A stretch of 64,000 bases of DNA. Source: Ornithodoros turicata. Taxonomy: Eukaryota > Arthropoda > Arachnida > Ixodida > Argasidae. The notes beneath the pieces were generated by a model. It made no database searches. It was not told the origin of the DNA and was given only the letters and a program-made list of their open reading frames with translations. Shown here piece after piece: positions 33,497-44,696 of this stretch. Within the stretch, counting starts at the first letter, position 1. Each line of letters starts with the position of its first letter. Position numbers and translations under genes: made by a program. The stretch lies in the NCBI RefSeq assembly GCF_037126465.1, contig NC_088201.1, positions 81,248,273 to 81,312,272 of the forward strand. The letters are read 5' to 3'.

Positions 33497-34127
33497 ATGG
33501 AGAAGAAGAAAAAGAAGTTAGAGACACATTGTTTCGCGCCCCGTTGCAAGACTGGCTACCCGGGTAGCTTTCTGTCGAGCCTAAAACAGCTGTGGACTTA
33601 AGGGTCACCATTACCAGCACGATATCCCTGATGGACTACTTAACAAGGCACGTCGGGTATAAGTTCATCGTGACATCACGAAGTCAAGGTCCGCTTGACA
33701 ACGTTTTTGGCATCGTGAGGCAATCCTCAGGCTGTCACATCCAACACCACAACAGTTTTTGATAACTGTTTCTTGCCTTAGCTTTTATAGTATGGCAAAA
33801 TCTGTTGCAAATGGAAATGCGTTAGATATGCTCTGCTCAGTACAAACGGCATAGAGGAATACAAATGCGCAAAGCAGACTCTGATAGACAAGTTCATTGG
33901 AGATGGTGACCTCAGCAGCGCCGAACTTGTAATTGAAAAGTCAACAGACCATGTCGCATATGTATCCTCAAGAAGCGACCAGAGACTATTTTTTTTTATA
34001 TAGAGCTCTGGCTATGTTGCCAGAAAATTCCTGTCTAAATCAAAGTGTGACATGTGTAGAAAGTTGTTGCTTAGTGACAAGAATGATGTACAGAACCTGC
34101 AGGCAGCTCAGCTGACTCAGCTGAAAG

Positions 34128-34165
<38 letters not shown>

Positions 34166-34615
34166 TGGGGGTTTACGTCGCGAGACAACTGAGATCATGA
34201 GCGACGCCACAGCGGTCGGTCTGTGGATTGCTTTTGCCCACCTGAGGGTTCTTTAACGTGCGATGAAAGCTCATCACACGGCACCCCGTATTTAACGTCC
34301 CAGCTGAAAGATAAGGGGGGGGGGGGCTGTTGTATCCATCAGGCTTTATGCTTAGGTTCGTGGAAAATTTGGAAAACGTGTTTACCATCAGCTGCTTCAG
34401 TACGCAGGAACTTCACCATGAAAGCATTATGGACGTCATTGCACTTCTTCATAGAACTCGACAGGATGCCATTGGTTGCACTGAACATAGCAAGCAACTG
34501 AATGCTGAAGTTATGGTATTTTATGTCACCACTAGGCCAAAGCACAGAGACGCTACTGTGCAAAATATCCGAAGCAGTCGCTGCACAAAACTTGTCATTT
34601 TTACCTGCCAGTAAT
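33497..34615 (+). pseudogene. P-type transposase remnant (THAP9-like)
   Basis: The start encodes a lysine-rich leader then THCFAPRCKTGYPGSFLSSL, the C-x4-C start of a THAP zinc finger. The frame stops soon after and most of the catalytic region is missing. Further on, KFIVTSRSQGPLDNVFGIV then RQSSGC resembles the conserved C-terminal block of P/THAP9 transposases. A frameshifted FLITVSCLSFYSMAKSVANG, GYVARKFLSKSKCDMCRKLL and, beyond the SINE, LKDKGGGGLLYPSGFMLRFV complete it. Stops, frameshifts and a G-run expansion at 34315-34326 show it is dead. Confidence 0.8.
34132..34300 (-). repeat. 5'-truncated SINE inside the P element
   Basis: The minus strand holds the SINE body (ACGTTAAATACGGGGTGCC through CGCGACGTAAACCCCC) and a (TTA)n tail, but not the tRNA head. 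It is flanked by a perfect 14-bp duplication, CAGCTGAAAGATAA (34118-34131 and 34301-34314). Removing it rejoins the transposase reading AQLTQLKD with KGGGG. Confidence 0.85.
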
Positions 34616-35052
34616 TAATTTTGTTCTTTACATTATGTGCATCCAATGTTGCATTTAATTGCAGTTTCATTGTTTTTTTATATATTCATACTCTGTGGTC
34701 GTTATAATATTGTGTCTTGTACCTGTCAGCCAAATTTACATCGTCAGAGCCTGCGATCATTCGATAACTGGAAGCATAAACCTGTCTCCCTCATTGCGTG
34801 TGCTTCCTGTTTTATGTGGCATATGCCGGTAGAACTGTGTCATGCAGTAAAAGTTTTTGAAAGAGGTAACAAGGAATAATTCACAGAGAGACACGCACAC
34901 ACAAATAACAATCATAGGAAGAGCGATGACCCAATACGCCGGCGCCAGTTTCTGCTCGGGGTAACTACGCCAGCGCCCCAAAGCGGCATCCGCCTCAAGA
35001 GCCTCACAGAGGGAGCGTCGCATTTTCCACTACAATCATCTAGGGCACTGTA

Positions 35053-36130
35053 CCCATGTTCTTGAAGTCTGACGTTAAGACATCTTCCGGTTTGCCCTAT
35101 ATACACGCGTCCGCACTGCAGTGGGATCCGGTAGACCACTCGTTGTTGGCATTCTACATGTGGGTTCCTATGTTGGATGGCACACCCTTGTCTTTTCTTC
35201 GGTCGGTTGACCTTGGCGCACAGGAAACTAAACTTGACGGGTGCTGACATGACGACGGGAACGCCATGCCTACTGGCGACGTTTTTTATATTGTGGGCTA
35301 TGGCGTGAACGTAGGGGATACACACGGGTCGACCCGGGGGTCGCGGTCTCGCTGGCTTCGCGCTCCCTTTGATCTTCTTCAGCAATGTCTCGGCCACTTT
35401 TATTATCATCACCTCTGGGTAGCCACCCTTTCGTATCTTTGCTACCTGTGCGTGAAAACTGTCCGTAACACAGTGCTCGCATGATCTGGCAAGGGCTGAG
35501 TCCAGGGCGTTCATGACAATTCCCCTTTTGACGATCTTAGAGTGGGCTGACTTGTACGGGAGCACTTCCTTCTTTGACCTGGGATCATATGCCCAGCACA
35601 TATGGAGACCCGCGTCATGTAGGCGAAGGTCAAGAAAGTGAATGGTCCCATCCACGGGGATCTCGTATGTGAAATTGAGTCCCTTTGCGCACGTTCTGAA
35701 TGTATTTAGGACGTCCTCTTTTGAGATGGGGTTACTACTTGTCACTCCCCGAAAAAAGACCAGAAAGTCATCCACGTACCGGAAGATTTGAAAGTCACAG
35801 GTCCCTTCGAGAGCCCGGTTGATGTTAACGTCACAGGCGCCGAGATATATATCACATAGCACGGGCGAAAGTCCTGAGCCGATGGGTGTTCCACTCTTTT
35901 GTATGAAGAGCTGATCTGCTTGCCTGATGATGGTTGAAGACAGATATGCTGTAAGAAGCTCCATGAAAGCCGACGTCGCCATGCCTGTGTTGTTTTGGAA
36001 TGCGATGATTCCAGACCTGTCGATCACTTCTTGCACCTCGGGGAGAAGGACCTCTTGAGGAATGGAATAAAATAGGTCTTCCACGTCGATAGAGAAGACG
36101 TTCATGTCCTTCGAGGAGCCCTTCTGTAGA
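35053..36130 (-). pseudogene. PLE-1 minus copy, reverse transcriptase and start of GIY-YIG
   Basis: The minus strand carries an open frame from upstream of 36130 down past the P-element junction. It includes KGSSKDMNVFSIDVEDLFYS (motif A), GTPIGSGLSPVLCDIYL, FRYVDDFLVFFRG (catalytic YVDD, intact here because the T run has 6 bases), a CWAYDPRSKKEVLPY block and CGRVYIGQTGRCLNVRLQEH. The N-terminal third is absent because of deeper 5' truncation. It would encode a partial protein only. Confidence 0.85.
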
Positions 36131-36133
36131 TAT

Positions 36134-37838
36134 ATATACAAGGAAGGGGGTTTCGTCATCATTCCAACCCAACTGTATGAGCAGAAAAGTGAGGCCGCCC
36201 TGCAGAAGAATTTTCGCCCAGTCTCTACGCAAGTAGAAAAAACGGCGCGTTCAAAAGTCCTGCAAATATGCAAGCAATCCAACCTAGAAAGGATCACTAA
36301 ACGCATCAAGGACGGCAACAACAAACAGCACTTGGAACTTTTCTACACGGCCAAGACACATAAAGAGGGCATCCCCTTCAGGGCCATTGTTTCGGAGAAG
36401 GGCACGTGGCAGAAGTGCGTTTCGGGCTTTTTACAGAAACATCTGTCCAGACTAGAGATAGAGGATCCCTTCCTCGTAAGAAACTCGGACCCTGTGATAC
36501 AATATCTACAGAAGGGCTCCTCGAAGGACATGAACGTCTTCTCTATCGACGTGGAAGACCTATTTTATTCCATTCCTCAAGAGGTCCTTCTCCCCGAGGT
36601 GCAAGAAGTGATCGACAGGTCTGGAATCATCGCATTCCAAAACAACACAGGCATGGCGACGTCGGCTTTCATGGAGCTTCTTACAGCATATCTGTCTTCA
36701 ACCATCATCAGGCAAGCAGATCAGCTCTTCATACAAAAGAGTGGAACACCCATCGGCTCAGGACTTTCGCCCGTGCTATGTGATATATATCTCGGCGCCT
36801 GTGACGTTAACATCAACCGGGCTCTCGAAGGGACCTGTGACTTTCAAATCTTCCGGTACGTGGATGACTTTCTGGTCTTTTTTTCGGGGAGTGACAAGTA
36901 GTAACCCCATCTCAAAAGAGGACGTCCTAAATACATTCAGAACGTGCGCAAAGGGACTCAATTTCACATACGAGATCCCCGTGGATGGGACCATTCACTT
37001 TCTTGACCTTCGCCTACATGACGCGGGTCTCCATATGTGCTGGGCATATGATCCCAGGTCAAAGAAGGAAGTGCTCCCGTACAAGTCAGCCCACTCTAAG
37101 ATCGTCAAAAGGGGAATTGTCATGAACGCCCTGGACTCAGCCCTTGCCAGATCATGCGAGCACTGTGTTACGGACAGTTTTCACGCACAGGTAGCAAAGA
37201 TACGAAAGGGTGGCTACCCAGAGGTGATGATAATAAAAGTGGCCGAGACATTGCTGAAGAAGATCAAAGGGAGCGCGAAGCCAGCGAGACCGCGACCCCC
37301 GGGTCGACCCGTGTGTATCCCCTACGTTCACGCCATAGCCCACAATATAAAAAACGTCGCCAGTAGGCATGGCGTTCCCGTCGTCATGTCAGCACCCGTC
37401 AAGTTTAGTTTCCTGTGCGCCAAGGTCAACCGACCGAAGAAAAGACAAGGGTGTGCCATCCAACATAGGAACCCACATGTAGAATGCCAACAACGAGTGG
37501 TCTACCGGATCCCACTGCAGTGCGGACGCGTGTATATAGGGCAAACCGGAAGATGTCTTAACGTCAGACTTCAAGAACATGGGGCATCCATTAAGAAAAC
37601 ACCATCCGGGCACCTCGCTTTGCACTGTCGTGACTGTGGGTGCAAACCAGACCTCGCGCGAACAGATGTACTATCAGTACACAATGAGCAGCTAACAAGG
37701 GAAATAGTAGAGGCATTTTTCATTACAAAACACGATGATGATCAATGCGTAAGCGCTCCGTCACTGAGCCTCTCCCCCGCGGAGATAAGCTATCTCGGGA
37801 ACACGTTGCAGTGTAACCCGATGGTGTCATGTGACTAG
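36134..37838 (+). pseudogene. PLE-1 plus copy, reverse transcriptase-GIY-YIG polyprotein with one frameshift
   Basis: The longest PLE copy. It begins YKEGGFVIIPTQLYEQKS, the N-terminal part of the reverse transcriptase (already 5'-truncated). It continues through FYTAKTHKEGIPFRAIVS, motif A (VFSIDVEDLFYS), GTPIGSGLSP and YVDDFLVFF at 36857. A T run of 7 at 36878-36884, compared with 6 in the minus copy, shifts the frame and ends it as SGSDK. The other frame continues RGVTSSNPISKEDVLNTF to the GIY-YIG core VYIGQTGRCLNVRLQEHG (37530-37580), a Cys/His cluster (HCRDCGC) and a stop at 37838. One base separates it from an open frame, so it is young. Confidence 0.9.
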
Positions 37839-37982
37839 AAGCAGGCTCCCCCCCTTTCTTTTGTGTATATAAACATGTTTTGTTTAGTAAAAACTGCCAG
37901 TTGAGAGTTAGCAGTCGTCCTGTCTTCCTTCTTTGTCCGCGTCTTTGTGCTGCTTTATCACGATGAATGTTACCCCTAAGGA

Positions 37983-38976
37983 CGGCGTTACGCTTTTGGA
38001 GAAGTTACCAGCGTTACTTATAAAAGCGAAGTGGTCCGCAGTTTCGCGAACGTCGGCAGGTGGAGGTTGCACGTCAAGTGGCAGTTGGCAACCGCGTGTA
38101 TCAGGAAAAAGCGGGAGGAGCGTTTCGCTTGCTGTGTGGTACCTCGCCGCTTCGACATCCGTTGCATGGGAAACAACGGAATTCAAAGTCACATAGTAAG
38201 TAACCTTCTGCATTTGCTATTACATTCCTGCGTAGTTCACTCTCATGTTAGTGCAATGTTGCATGGGCGAAGCTCGCAGGTGGATATATGATGTGACGGA
38301 CGCACACAGACATTCGAGGTTTCAGACAGGGACGTTGCACGGACGCCGGCTGTGATCGTGATGCTTTTATTGGAGAAATGGACGAAAATGGACATGCACT
38401 GGAAGTAGCATGCTGTTATTGTCACCATGCACGAGCCAAGCATGCAGCACTGAGTGAAACAGGTTAGTAACACGAGGAACGCGCTTTATGCATGCGTTGA
38501 GCAAGTGATTGCGTTGCGTGAAACTTCTTGATGCATTCGCTTTTAGTGATCCCAAAGACGCATCATAATTGCGACTGCTTCTTCCTCATCCTGAATTAGA
38601 CATTCGTTCTTTTCCTTCACTATTGTTTAAGTCGATTCCTAACCAGTTATTTTAACGGTCGCTTATGGTCTTTTTTTTTTCTTCTGTCATTGCACTGAAA
38701 TGTCGGTTATCATCACTTGGTTGCCTGTGACTACATGATAGAATCCCGGAAAGGAGGATAAGCAAGCTGCGCGTTTCCACGTCAGACTTGTGTAACCGTT
38801 ATCATTTGGCTCTTCGCAGGTTGTTTTGAACTTGAGACGTCATGAGCAAAGCATTTTTAACGTTACAATTGCATTCGGCGCAATAGCACAGAAAGTGGTA
38901 GGACTAAAAGCACCCGATATATTATGGCCTTGCAATTTGTGCAGAATATTGCAGTAAAAAAGATTGTTCTTCGCAG
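37983..38976. other. Intergenic or intronic, nothing recognised
   Basis: No gene recognised between the PLE-1 pair and the candidate exon. Confidence 0.3.
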
Positions 38977-39054
38977 GTAACCTATAGCGCAGCTCCACTG
39001 GTTCTAAATTTGATGGACACAGCCATGGGTTACCTGGCAGTATTGTGGCAGAGG
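38977..39054 (+). CDS. Candidate 78-base internal exon
   Basis: Bounded by a good acceptor (GTTCTTCGCAG) and a consensus donor (GGTAAGT). Exactly one frame is open, giving VTYSAAPLVLNLMDTAMGYL then AVLWQR, 26 whole codons. It lies 107 bp upstream of the RING-like exon, on the same strand. The phases do not join directly, so they may belong to different isoforms or genes. The peptide is not recognised. Confidence 0.4.
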
Positions 39055-39161
39055 GTAAGTGAATAGTGTGGGTAATGGTTCCTGCACTCGTAAACTGTGG
39101 GGATACGTGTAAAAATTAAATAATCAGCGCGCCCCCTTTTGACGTTGCGGTTTATATTTAG

Positions 39162-39463
39162 GTATCTTGTGCCACAGAAGTACATACGAACAGTCCAGCA
39201 GAAATACAGCAGCAGCCCAATCCCAGTCTATAACTCTGCAGAGGCTCAGAGAGATAGCAGCAAACCAGGTCCTTCCCACAACTCCGCAAGCTCGGGATTC
39301 GTCGCAAACCCAGCCAGCCAGCCATGTACGAACCTATATTTGCCAACATTGTAGATTGTCGACTAGGTATTTCCAGTGCTTTTGTGACCACGTTGTTCAG
39401 TGTGTTGGGTGTGGCTTTCTCCCTTCTTGTGATACTTGTCGAACAACGTTTGAAACCATCTAA
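39162..39463 (+). CDS. RING-finger terminal exon (IAP-type RING likely)
   Basis: An acceptor (TTTATATTTAG) at 39161 precedes an open frame ending at 39463. The first part is Ser/Gln/Ala-rich. The last 45 residues contain YICQHCRLSTRYFQCFCDHV then VQCVGCGFLPSCDTCRTTF. The spacing C-x2-C, C-x-H, C-x2-C and C-x2-C fits a C3HC4 RING, and a C-terminal RING ending CR-T-x-F is typical of inhibitor-of-apoptosis-type E3 ligases, which ubiquitinate bound partners. Upstream BIR or other domains would be in other exons. A small change in the CF-C-DH spacing means it could be a decaying copy. Confidence 0.5.
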
Positions 39464-41204
39464 AGATACATACATCATTTGAATTTTTGTATTTAGTTAA
39501 GCACACGAGTACAGGATGACATAACATGACAGGATGAGCCAGCCAACACAATGTATAGGTGAGCTACTTGAGCAGATGGAAAGAACAGATCAAAGTTCGA
39601 AGAATAATCTGAAAAAAAAAAAGGCTATTTATGCCATTACCCAGAGGGCCACCACATGTGCTCCAAGGTGGTTGTCGATTGCGTTGTAAGCAGCATAGAG
39701 GAATTGTTTCAGGAAATGGGTGTGCAGATTGACACCACTTTGGTAAAATCAGATCAGGTTCGGAAGTTGCATTATGAGGAACCCCTGATTTTTTGTAACG
39801 TGCCTTAAGTGCAAAATGCGTTGGGGTTCTTTATCTCATTAAACTTTCATTTAGATAATTTTTCTACACGTCATGTGAAGATGACTACGAATTATCTATT
39901 TTGCTAAAGTCAAAAAGTGACTTGTCAACTCAGTTCCGTTATATGTACATTCAGTGCAAGGTGTTCTGCAGTTTAGTAATACTCATATTTCATATATGCC
40001 TTTTCTCTGCATGATCCTTCGGAGATATTTTGCTCCACTGAAGAAGAGACTTGTGAACTCGATTTTGACTTTCAGTGCAAAGTGTATTGCATCTTGAACT
40101 TTTAATATTACTCCTATTTAATATGTTACAATTCATCGTTTGAATGGTCTTTCCATGTGTCATATGAAGATGATAAAGAATTTTACAGTATATTTTTCGA
40201 GTATTTTGCGTAGAATACTATGTAGTATGAACCGTTGATAATAAAGTAACGCTGTGTTTGCAAAGAAAAGCTTCATATTTTCGTTTAGCATTTCCCGCGC
40301 TTTATTGGGCAAGGTGTCCTTGAGAACGTGTCACAACCCTTTAGTTAATGAAATACTTTACATAGCGGCATGCAGTGAACGATATTTAGTTCCGTGAGGT
40401 TTTTGGAAACTCGTGACATGCGTTTAATTTGTTTTCAGTGGTTCCATTCTTACTCGTTTTTTTTTTTTTTTGCAACTGAGCTCCACAATTTTTTTTAGTA
40501 TTGTGTTTTTTTTATTTTTCCAAAAAGATGCGCGTGTAGAGCTTACTCTGCTTCAGGTACAGGCAAATCGGCATCCGCGAGCGCATAGTTATGATTACCC
40601 AATACTGTTAGGACACATTTCTCTGTGGTGTGCTTCTTTTATTAGGAGTTCGTGCAATGTTCTCAGGGACGCCTCACCCCGCCTCCCTGTGTAGATGGCT
40701 TCACTGAATAACTTTATAAAGATTACAAACGTAGCAACGCAGTGGGTGGGTATAGGTTACACTTTAACCTCTGTGTAAGAATTACATGGGCAGCAACGTG
40801 GAAAGTGACTACAGGTTATGGCTTATTCAGAGTATAGGTAACATAGTTACCTCTAGAAATAGAGGTAAAAAGTTTGCAAGTTTTTTACTTCTATTTATGG
40901 GTTACGGAGTGTGCTTTGAAGTGCGTATGATGAAGGTTGCATACATCAGGGCTTACGCTATTGAACAAGCGCGTTTTGTGAGAGTGCACCTCAACTGATT
41001 TGCGGTACCTTTAAGCAGTTATAATATTTGTCACAAAAAGGAGTAAACCCTGTGTTTCCCACGAATCAGAAGCGACATCGGTATCCAACGGTTAGCTTGG
41101 GTCTTTGGCTGAGCACTTATTGTGGACGTAGAAGGAAGGACGCATGGTTGAAGAGCATCATTTTTGAGGTAGTGACTTCGCCTTAACAGACACACACCCT
41201 TCTC
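39464..41204. other. Intergenic; possible 3' UTR
   Basis: AT-rich. An AATAAA lies near 40241, which could end a transcript from the RING exon, but at nearly 800 bases away this is weak. Frames at 40470-40694 and 40786-40998 are not recognised. Confidence 0.3.
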
Positions 41205-41445
41205 AAAGTGCGGTTAGGTTGTGTGTTCAATACCGACCGAGGACACCAAAAACTTAGTGGCACAGTACAAGTTGCGTAGGCACGCCGTCTGTACGGTGTG
41301 TCCACCGTGTACGGTACGGTGTGCCGTGAGTGGAGATATCAGAGCTCGTTAAGAACTCTCAGATGGGCAAAATCAATACGCAGACCGGTCACTGTGGCGT
41401 CGCTCATGATCATAGTTGTCTACGTAAGCCACGAATTATAATTAC
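41205..41445 (+). repeat. Decayed tRNA-derived SINE
   Basis: A B-box relic (GTGTTCAATACCGACCGAGG) is followed by CACGCCGTCTGTAC, a damaged centre, and GTGGCGTCGCTCATGATCAT with AGTTGTCT. It is more diverged than the other copies of the same family. Confidence 0.7.
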
Positions 41446-42051
41446 CACAGTCTTGTTCGGGATGCGGAAAGAAGTGGTCATCCGCTGTGCCAGGGGTGGG
41501 TGCTTGAAAAATGTGGACCTGGACAAACAGCTGTTATTGCTAAAGCCGGAATCGAAAAACCGCCTGTTTGGAAACCCACTGCAGCGCGTTTCCAAACTGA
41601 ATTTCCAAACGAATTTCCTTGCGCTGACGTTAATTTTTATGAGCAGCTTTTCAGCGCAGAGTGTTATATTATCGTGTATCCTTATTTTCCTGGCGAAGTT
41701 TTGTATTTTGTGACTGGGTAAGATAATTTGTTAGCTGGAGCCGGAGTGAGTTTGTATTGCCATAGGATGGATAAACACAGTGCTTCCGGAGTGAGTTTTT
41801 GTTTTGTTTTGTGTCACATTGAAGTTGTTAAGAGTACGATGGCACCATACACCCTCATCAGGAAGAACAGGACATCGGAAATTCAACAGTTTCGTATCAC
41901 AGGAAAAACGTCATTGCGTTTAGCTGCCGCGTAACTATATACAAGTGCTGAACCTATTGTTTTTTCGTGCACCGCTAACGGCTGGCAATGTCCCCGGGCG
42001 CAGCCACAAGATATTCCGTAGTAGACGACAATAAGGGCCTGTTCCGACATA
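41446..42051. other. Intergenic, nothing recognised
   Basis: A 127-codon frame overlaps this stretch but is partly SINE-derived and has no recognisable domain. Confidence 0.3.
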
Positions 42052-42931
42052 CAGGGTGTCCCAGAAAACGTGTCATTGAATTATAATAAAAAAACTACAC
42101 CACCTAGAGTCATGCGGTCAATGGCATTTGTTCTTACTGGGTTTTTGCCACCTCCTCGTGTGAATGTCGTGTAACGTAAATTTAATTATGTAAATTTTTG
42201 CGAACTTAAGTCGGAAATTTGCCTAGTAAAGGTCACTTTTTTACCCCACCAATGTGAAGAGCGTGTCTTAATTTAGTCAAATTAATGATAATTGACAGGG
42301 ATATTCAGAAGCTATCCCATCAGAAAAAATAGCCGAACATCATGCTCTACGGAGGTCGCACAGAATAGCGCACGATGAATTTTGCAGCGCAGTCTTTGTC
42401 AGTCCGACGAAAGGAGGTTGGAAACCCAGCCCTCCCCGACATCGCAGAAAGAGATAAAACAGGCACGGCTTATCACGTCCGACTTTCGCTAGGATAATGC
42501 TTTCCCTCTCCCAATTTTAGGAACTGTCACTTTTTCTCCTATCACTCTGTGGGCTGGCTTCGGAACCTCCTTTCGTCGCACTGCGAGCGATTGCGCTCAA
42601 AAAGTAATCGCGCGCGCTATGGTCCGGTGCTCCGAAAAGCATGATATTCGGCTATTTTTTCCGATGGGATAGCTCGTGAGTATCACTGTGAATTATCATG
42701 AATTTGAGTGAATTCGGCACGCTCTACATATTGGTGGGGTAAAAAAGTGACCTTTACTTGGCAAATTTCCGAGTTGAGTTCGTAAATATTTACATAATTA
42801 AACTTGGAGTACATGACATTCACATTAGGAGGTGGCAAAAACCTAATAAGAGCAAATGCTGTTGACCGCATGATTCTAGGTGGCGTAGTTCTTTTATTAT
42901 AATTCAATGACACGTTTTCTGGGACACCCTG
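42052..42931. mobile_element. 880-bp long-TIR MITE, CAGGGTGTCCC ends
   Basis: CAGGGTGTCCCAGAAAACGT at the left is inverted exactly at the right, with TA outside each end. The arms are about 300 bp each and cover most of the element; the centre lies near 42490. TA flanks and CAGGG ends suggest mobilisation by a Tc1/mariner-type transposase. Non-coding. Confidence 0.85.
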
Positions 42932-43470
42932 TATAGGGACCGTGCGACACCTAAAGGGGGCGCGCTGCTCCGTCGCGACAGCGCTGCTAGTGGCGGTCTT
43001 GGAAGTATCCGACGTGACACCACGTCGCCCGTTCTATGCATTCTCAAGTGGAACCGTAGCTTGCGTGGCGACCGCCGTAATTAGAAGGGCTAATTTCGAA
43101 TTGCAAATAATGTGGAACCATTCTGGGGCGCGAACGAAGCGAATGGAGACGCACTGAACAGAAGCAACCACCGTATTTATAATGTATCTAACAGTGCGGT
43201 AGGAGAACAGCCACTCACGTCTGTCTGGTCAAAACGCCTGTAAGTGATACGTCGGGAGGATGGTTATTTGACGCCTCACAAAATCCTGGCTTGCTAGCGA
43301 AGGCTATATACGAGTATTTCTCTGATTCCAGCCATTTGTAATATCATGTTTTTGACTGAGTCTTGTATTCCTTTCGTCCTCTTTGGACACACATAGCTTC
43401 ATCAACTGAAATCTACATCGTGCGTCCGTTTTATCCATACAAATAAGCACGTGAGGTCACAACTTATTGT
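42932..43470. other. Intergenic, nothing recognised
   Basis: No supported feature. Confidence 0.3.
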
Positions 43471-43827
43471 CTAAACTTGGACTGCAGTTTTTCCAGTATC
43501 TTCAGATACAATAACGCTAAAGAGATCCTCAACGAAAAAATTGTGAGTTTTTACTTCGGCTACCGCCGTAGGCTTGCGGCACGACAGCTGTGAAATGGTC
43601 GGTGCGTAAATACTAAAACTAAACCTTTTGGACAACGTAGAACTTCCGTTCTCACCGTGACACTCGTCAACCAGATTACCATGAGCAATATCGGCTCTGG
43701 GCACTGGCGATGTAACACCTCCATCATTATCTCGAAATAGGTTGCCGTTTGGTCGGTGCATTTGACGGTGATACAGTATCCAGCGGCGTTTCAGCGTCAC
43801 GAAAGTGGCAACTGTAAATCATTGATA
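43471..43827 (-). CDS. Possible terminal exon, function unknown
   Basis: On the minus strand an acceptor-like AATGATTTACAG opens a frame of about 118 codons to a stop at 43471, including FVTLKRRWILYHRQMHRPNG. It has mixed composition without low complexity. No domain is recognised and no close poly(A) signal follows. Confidence 0.25.
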
Positions 43828-44219
43828 ATTTCGCAGGTCCTCATTCAGTTTCATTGAAACTAGAACAAAAGAAATAGAATATGTTGTGCACACCTCATGC
43901 AATGGCCGAACGCGCGTCACAAACGCTATTCGCTGCGAGTCTAGTGCCCTCGGTGGCATTGGAAGCATAGAAATCACGAGAAATGAAACATCTGGTCCCT
44001 AATGAAGAGTTCTTTTAGGTGCTGGCGCAGTTAGCGATGCAGCAGTTCCAGTGTGGCAAAAAAAGACGCCCGCACTTCACATGTAAACAAAGCTGGCTAC
44101 CCGGCGGCTATCACGCAAGGTACTTTCTCCGGAGGCCGCATCGCGGCGCCACCAGTTTGTCGCACACTCCCTATAGCAGCGCGCTAATAACAACAGCGCT
44201 CACTGTTATTGGATGGTTC

Positions 44220-44696
44220 GCACTTGCAAAGGGGCGCTAGGGCTATAATTTAGCAGAAGTTCGGTTGTAGTTTCCGGTCGCTCCCATCATGGCGCCTCCG
44301 GAGTTCGACAGCATGCGGACGAACAAGTTCAACTTCATTCAACTGACTAAACTCGTTATCAAGAAGAAGAAAAATTACCAGACATTTTGGGTGACAGACT
44401 CGCCGGTTTCAATGCGGTCGCCGTGTCGTGAAATGCGGAACCAAAACAACTCCATTACTTCCGCGACGTTATCGCTGAAGGGCCTCCTCGTTGGCCAACA
44501 CGAATGTAGTGCTAATATTAGCGCTGAAAAAGTTGACACGAGCTCAACTCCGACGAGCGCTAATTCTCGGCGGTTTGGAGCACGGCGAGGGGGAAAATAT
44601 CGCGCTATTTGCTCACGCTATATAGCAAATCGCTATATGTTGGAACTGGCCTTTAGACACACATTCCAACGCAATGTCAGTATCTCGGCACGGTGA
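44220..44696 (+). CDS. CpG-rich start and 135-codon open frame, unrecognised
   Basis: A GC-rich stretch with a reverse CCAAT word (TTATTGGATGG) at 44206 and a TATAATTT near 44240 precedes ATG at 44289. The frame MAPPEFDSMRTNKFNFIQLT then KLVIKKKKNYQTFWV continues to 44696. The context resembles a promoter and first exon, and the ATG sits in a GCC/ATGGCG setting. No family is recognised; it could equally be the 5' end of a transposon. Confidence 0.25.

Larger units (their letters stand above)
33223..35052 (+). mobile_element. Internally deleted P-type (THAP transposase) element
   Basis: Terminal inverted repeats TACAGTGCCCTAGA with further matches (TAGTGGAAA) lie at both ends. They are flanked by CCCATGT (33216-33222 and 35053-35059), a 7-bp duplication lying within the minus-strand PLE-1 copy. 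P-superfamily elements make 7-8-bp duplications and encode THAP-domain transposases, as here. The element is about 1.8 kb including a 169-bp SINE, far shorter than an autonomous P element. Confidence 0.8.
32829..37968. mobile_element. Penelope-like element PLE-1, head-to-head pair
   Basis: Two nearly identical copies point away from each other. The minus arm is 36130 back to 35053 plus 33222 back to 32829 (split by a P element); the plus arm is 36134-37968. The outer ends both terminate in ATCACGATGAATGT. The pair is flanked by the 14-bp direct repeat GTTACCCCTAAGGA (32789-32802 and 37969-37982), with 26 extra bases on the left. The copies differ in 5' truncation. Inverted paired copies with target duplications are a known Penelope insertion form. 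Confidence 0.8.

Noticed and set aside
35920..35945. CTGATGA word in the PLE-1 coding region
   Set aside because: It lies in the reverse-transcriptase reading frame and lacks the other hammerhead parts.
36343..36531. Minus-strand frames over the PLE-1 plus copy
   Set aside because: They are antisense shadows of the reverse-transcriptase frame.
41850..41885. CTGATGA-like word on the minus strand (CCTGATGAGGGTG)
   Set aside because: No GAAA and GTC with pairing stems follow, so it is not a hammerhead.
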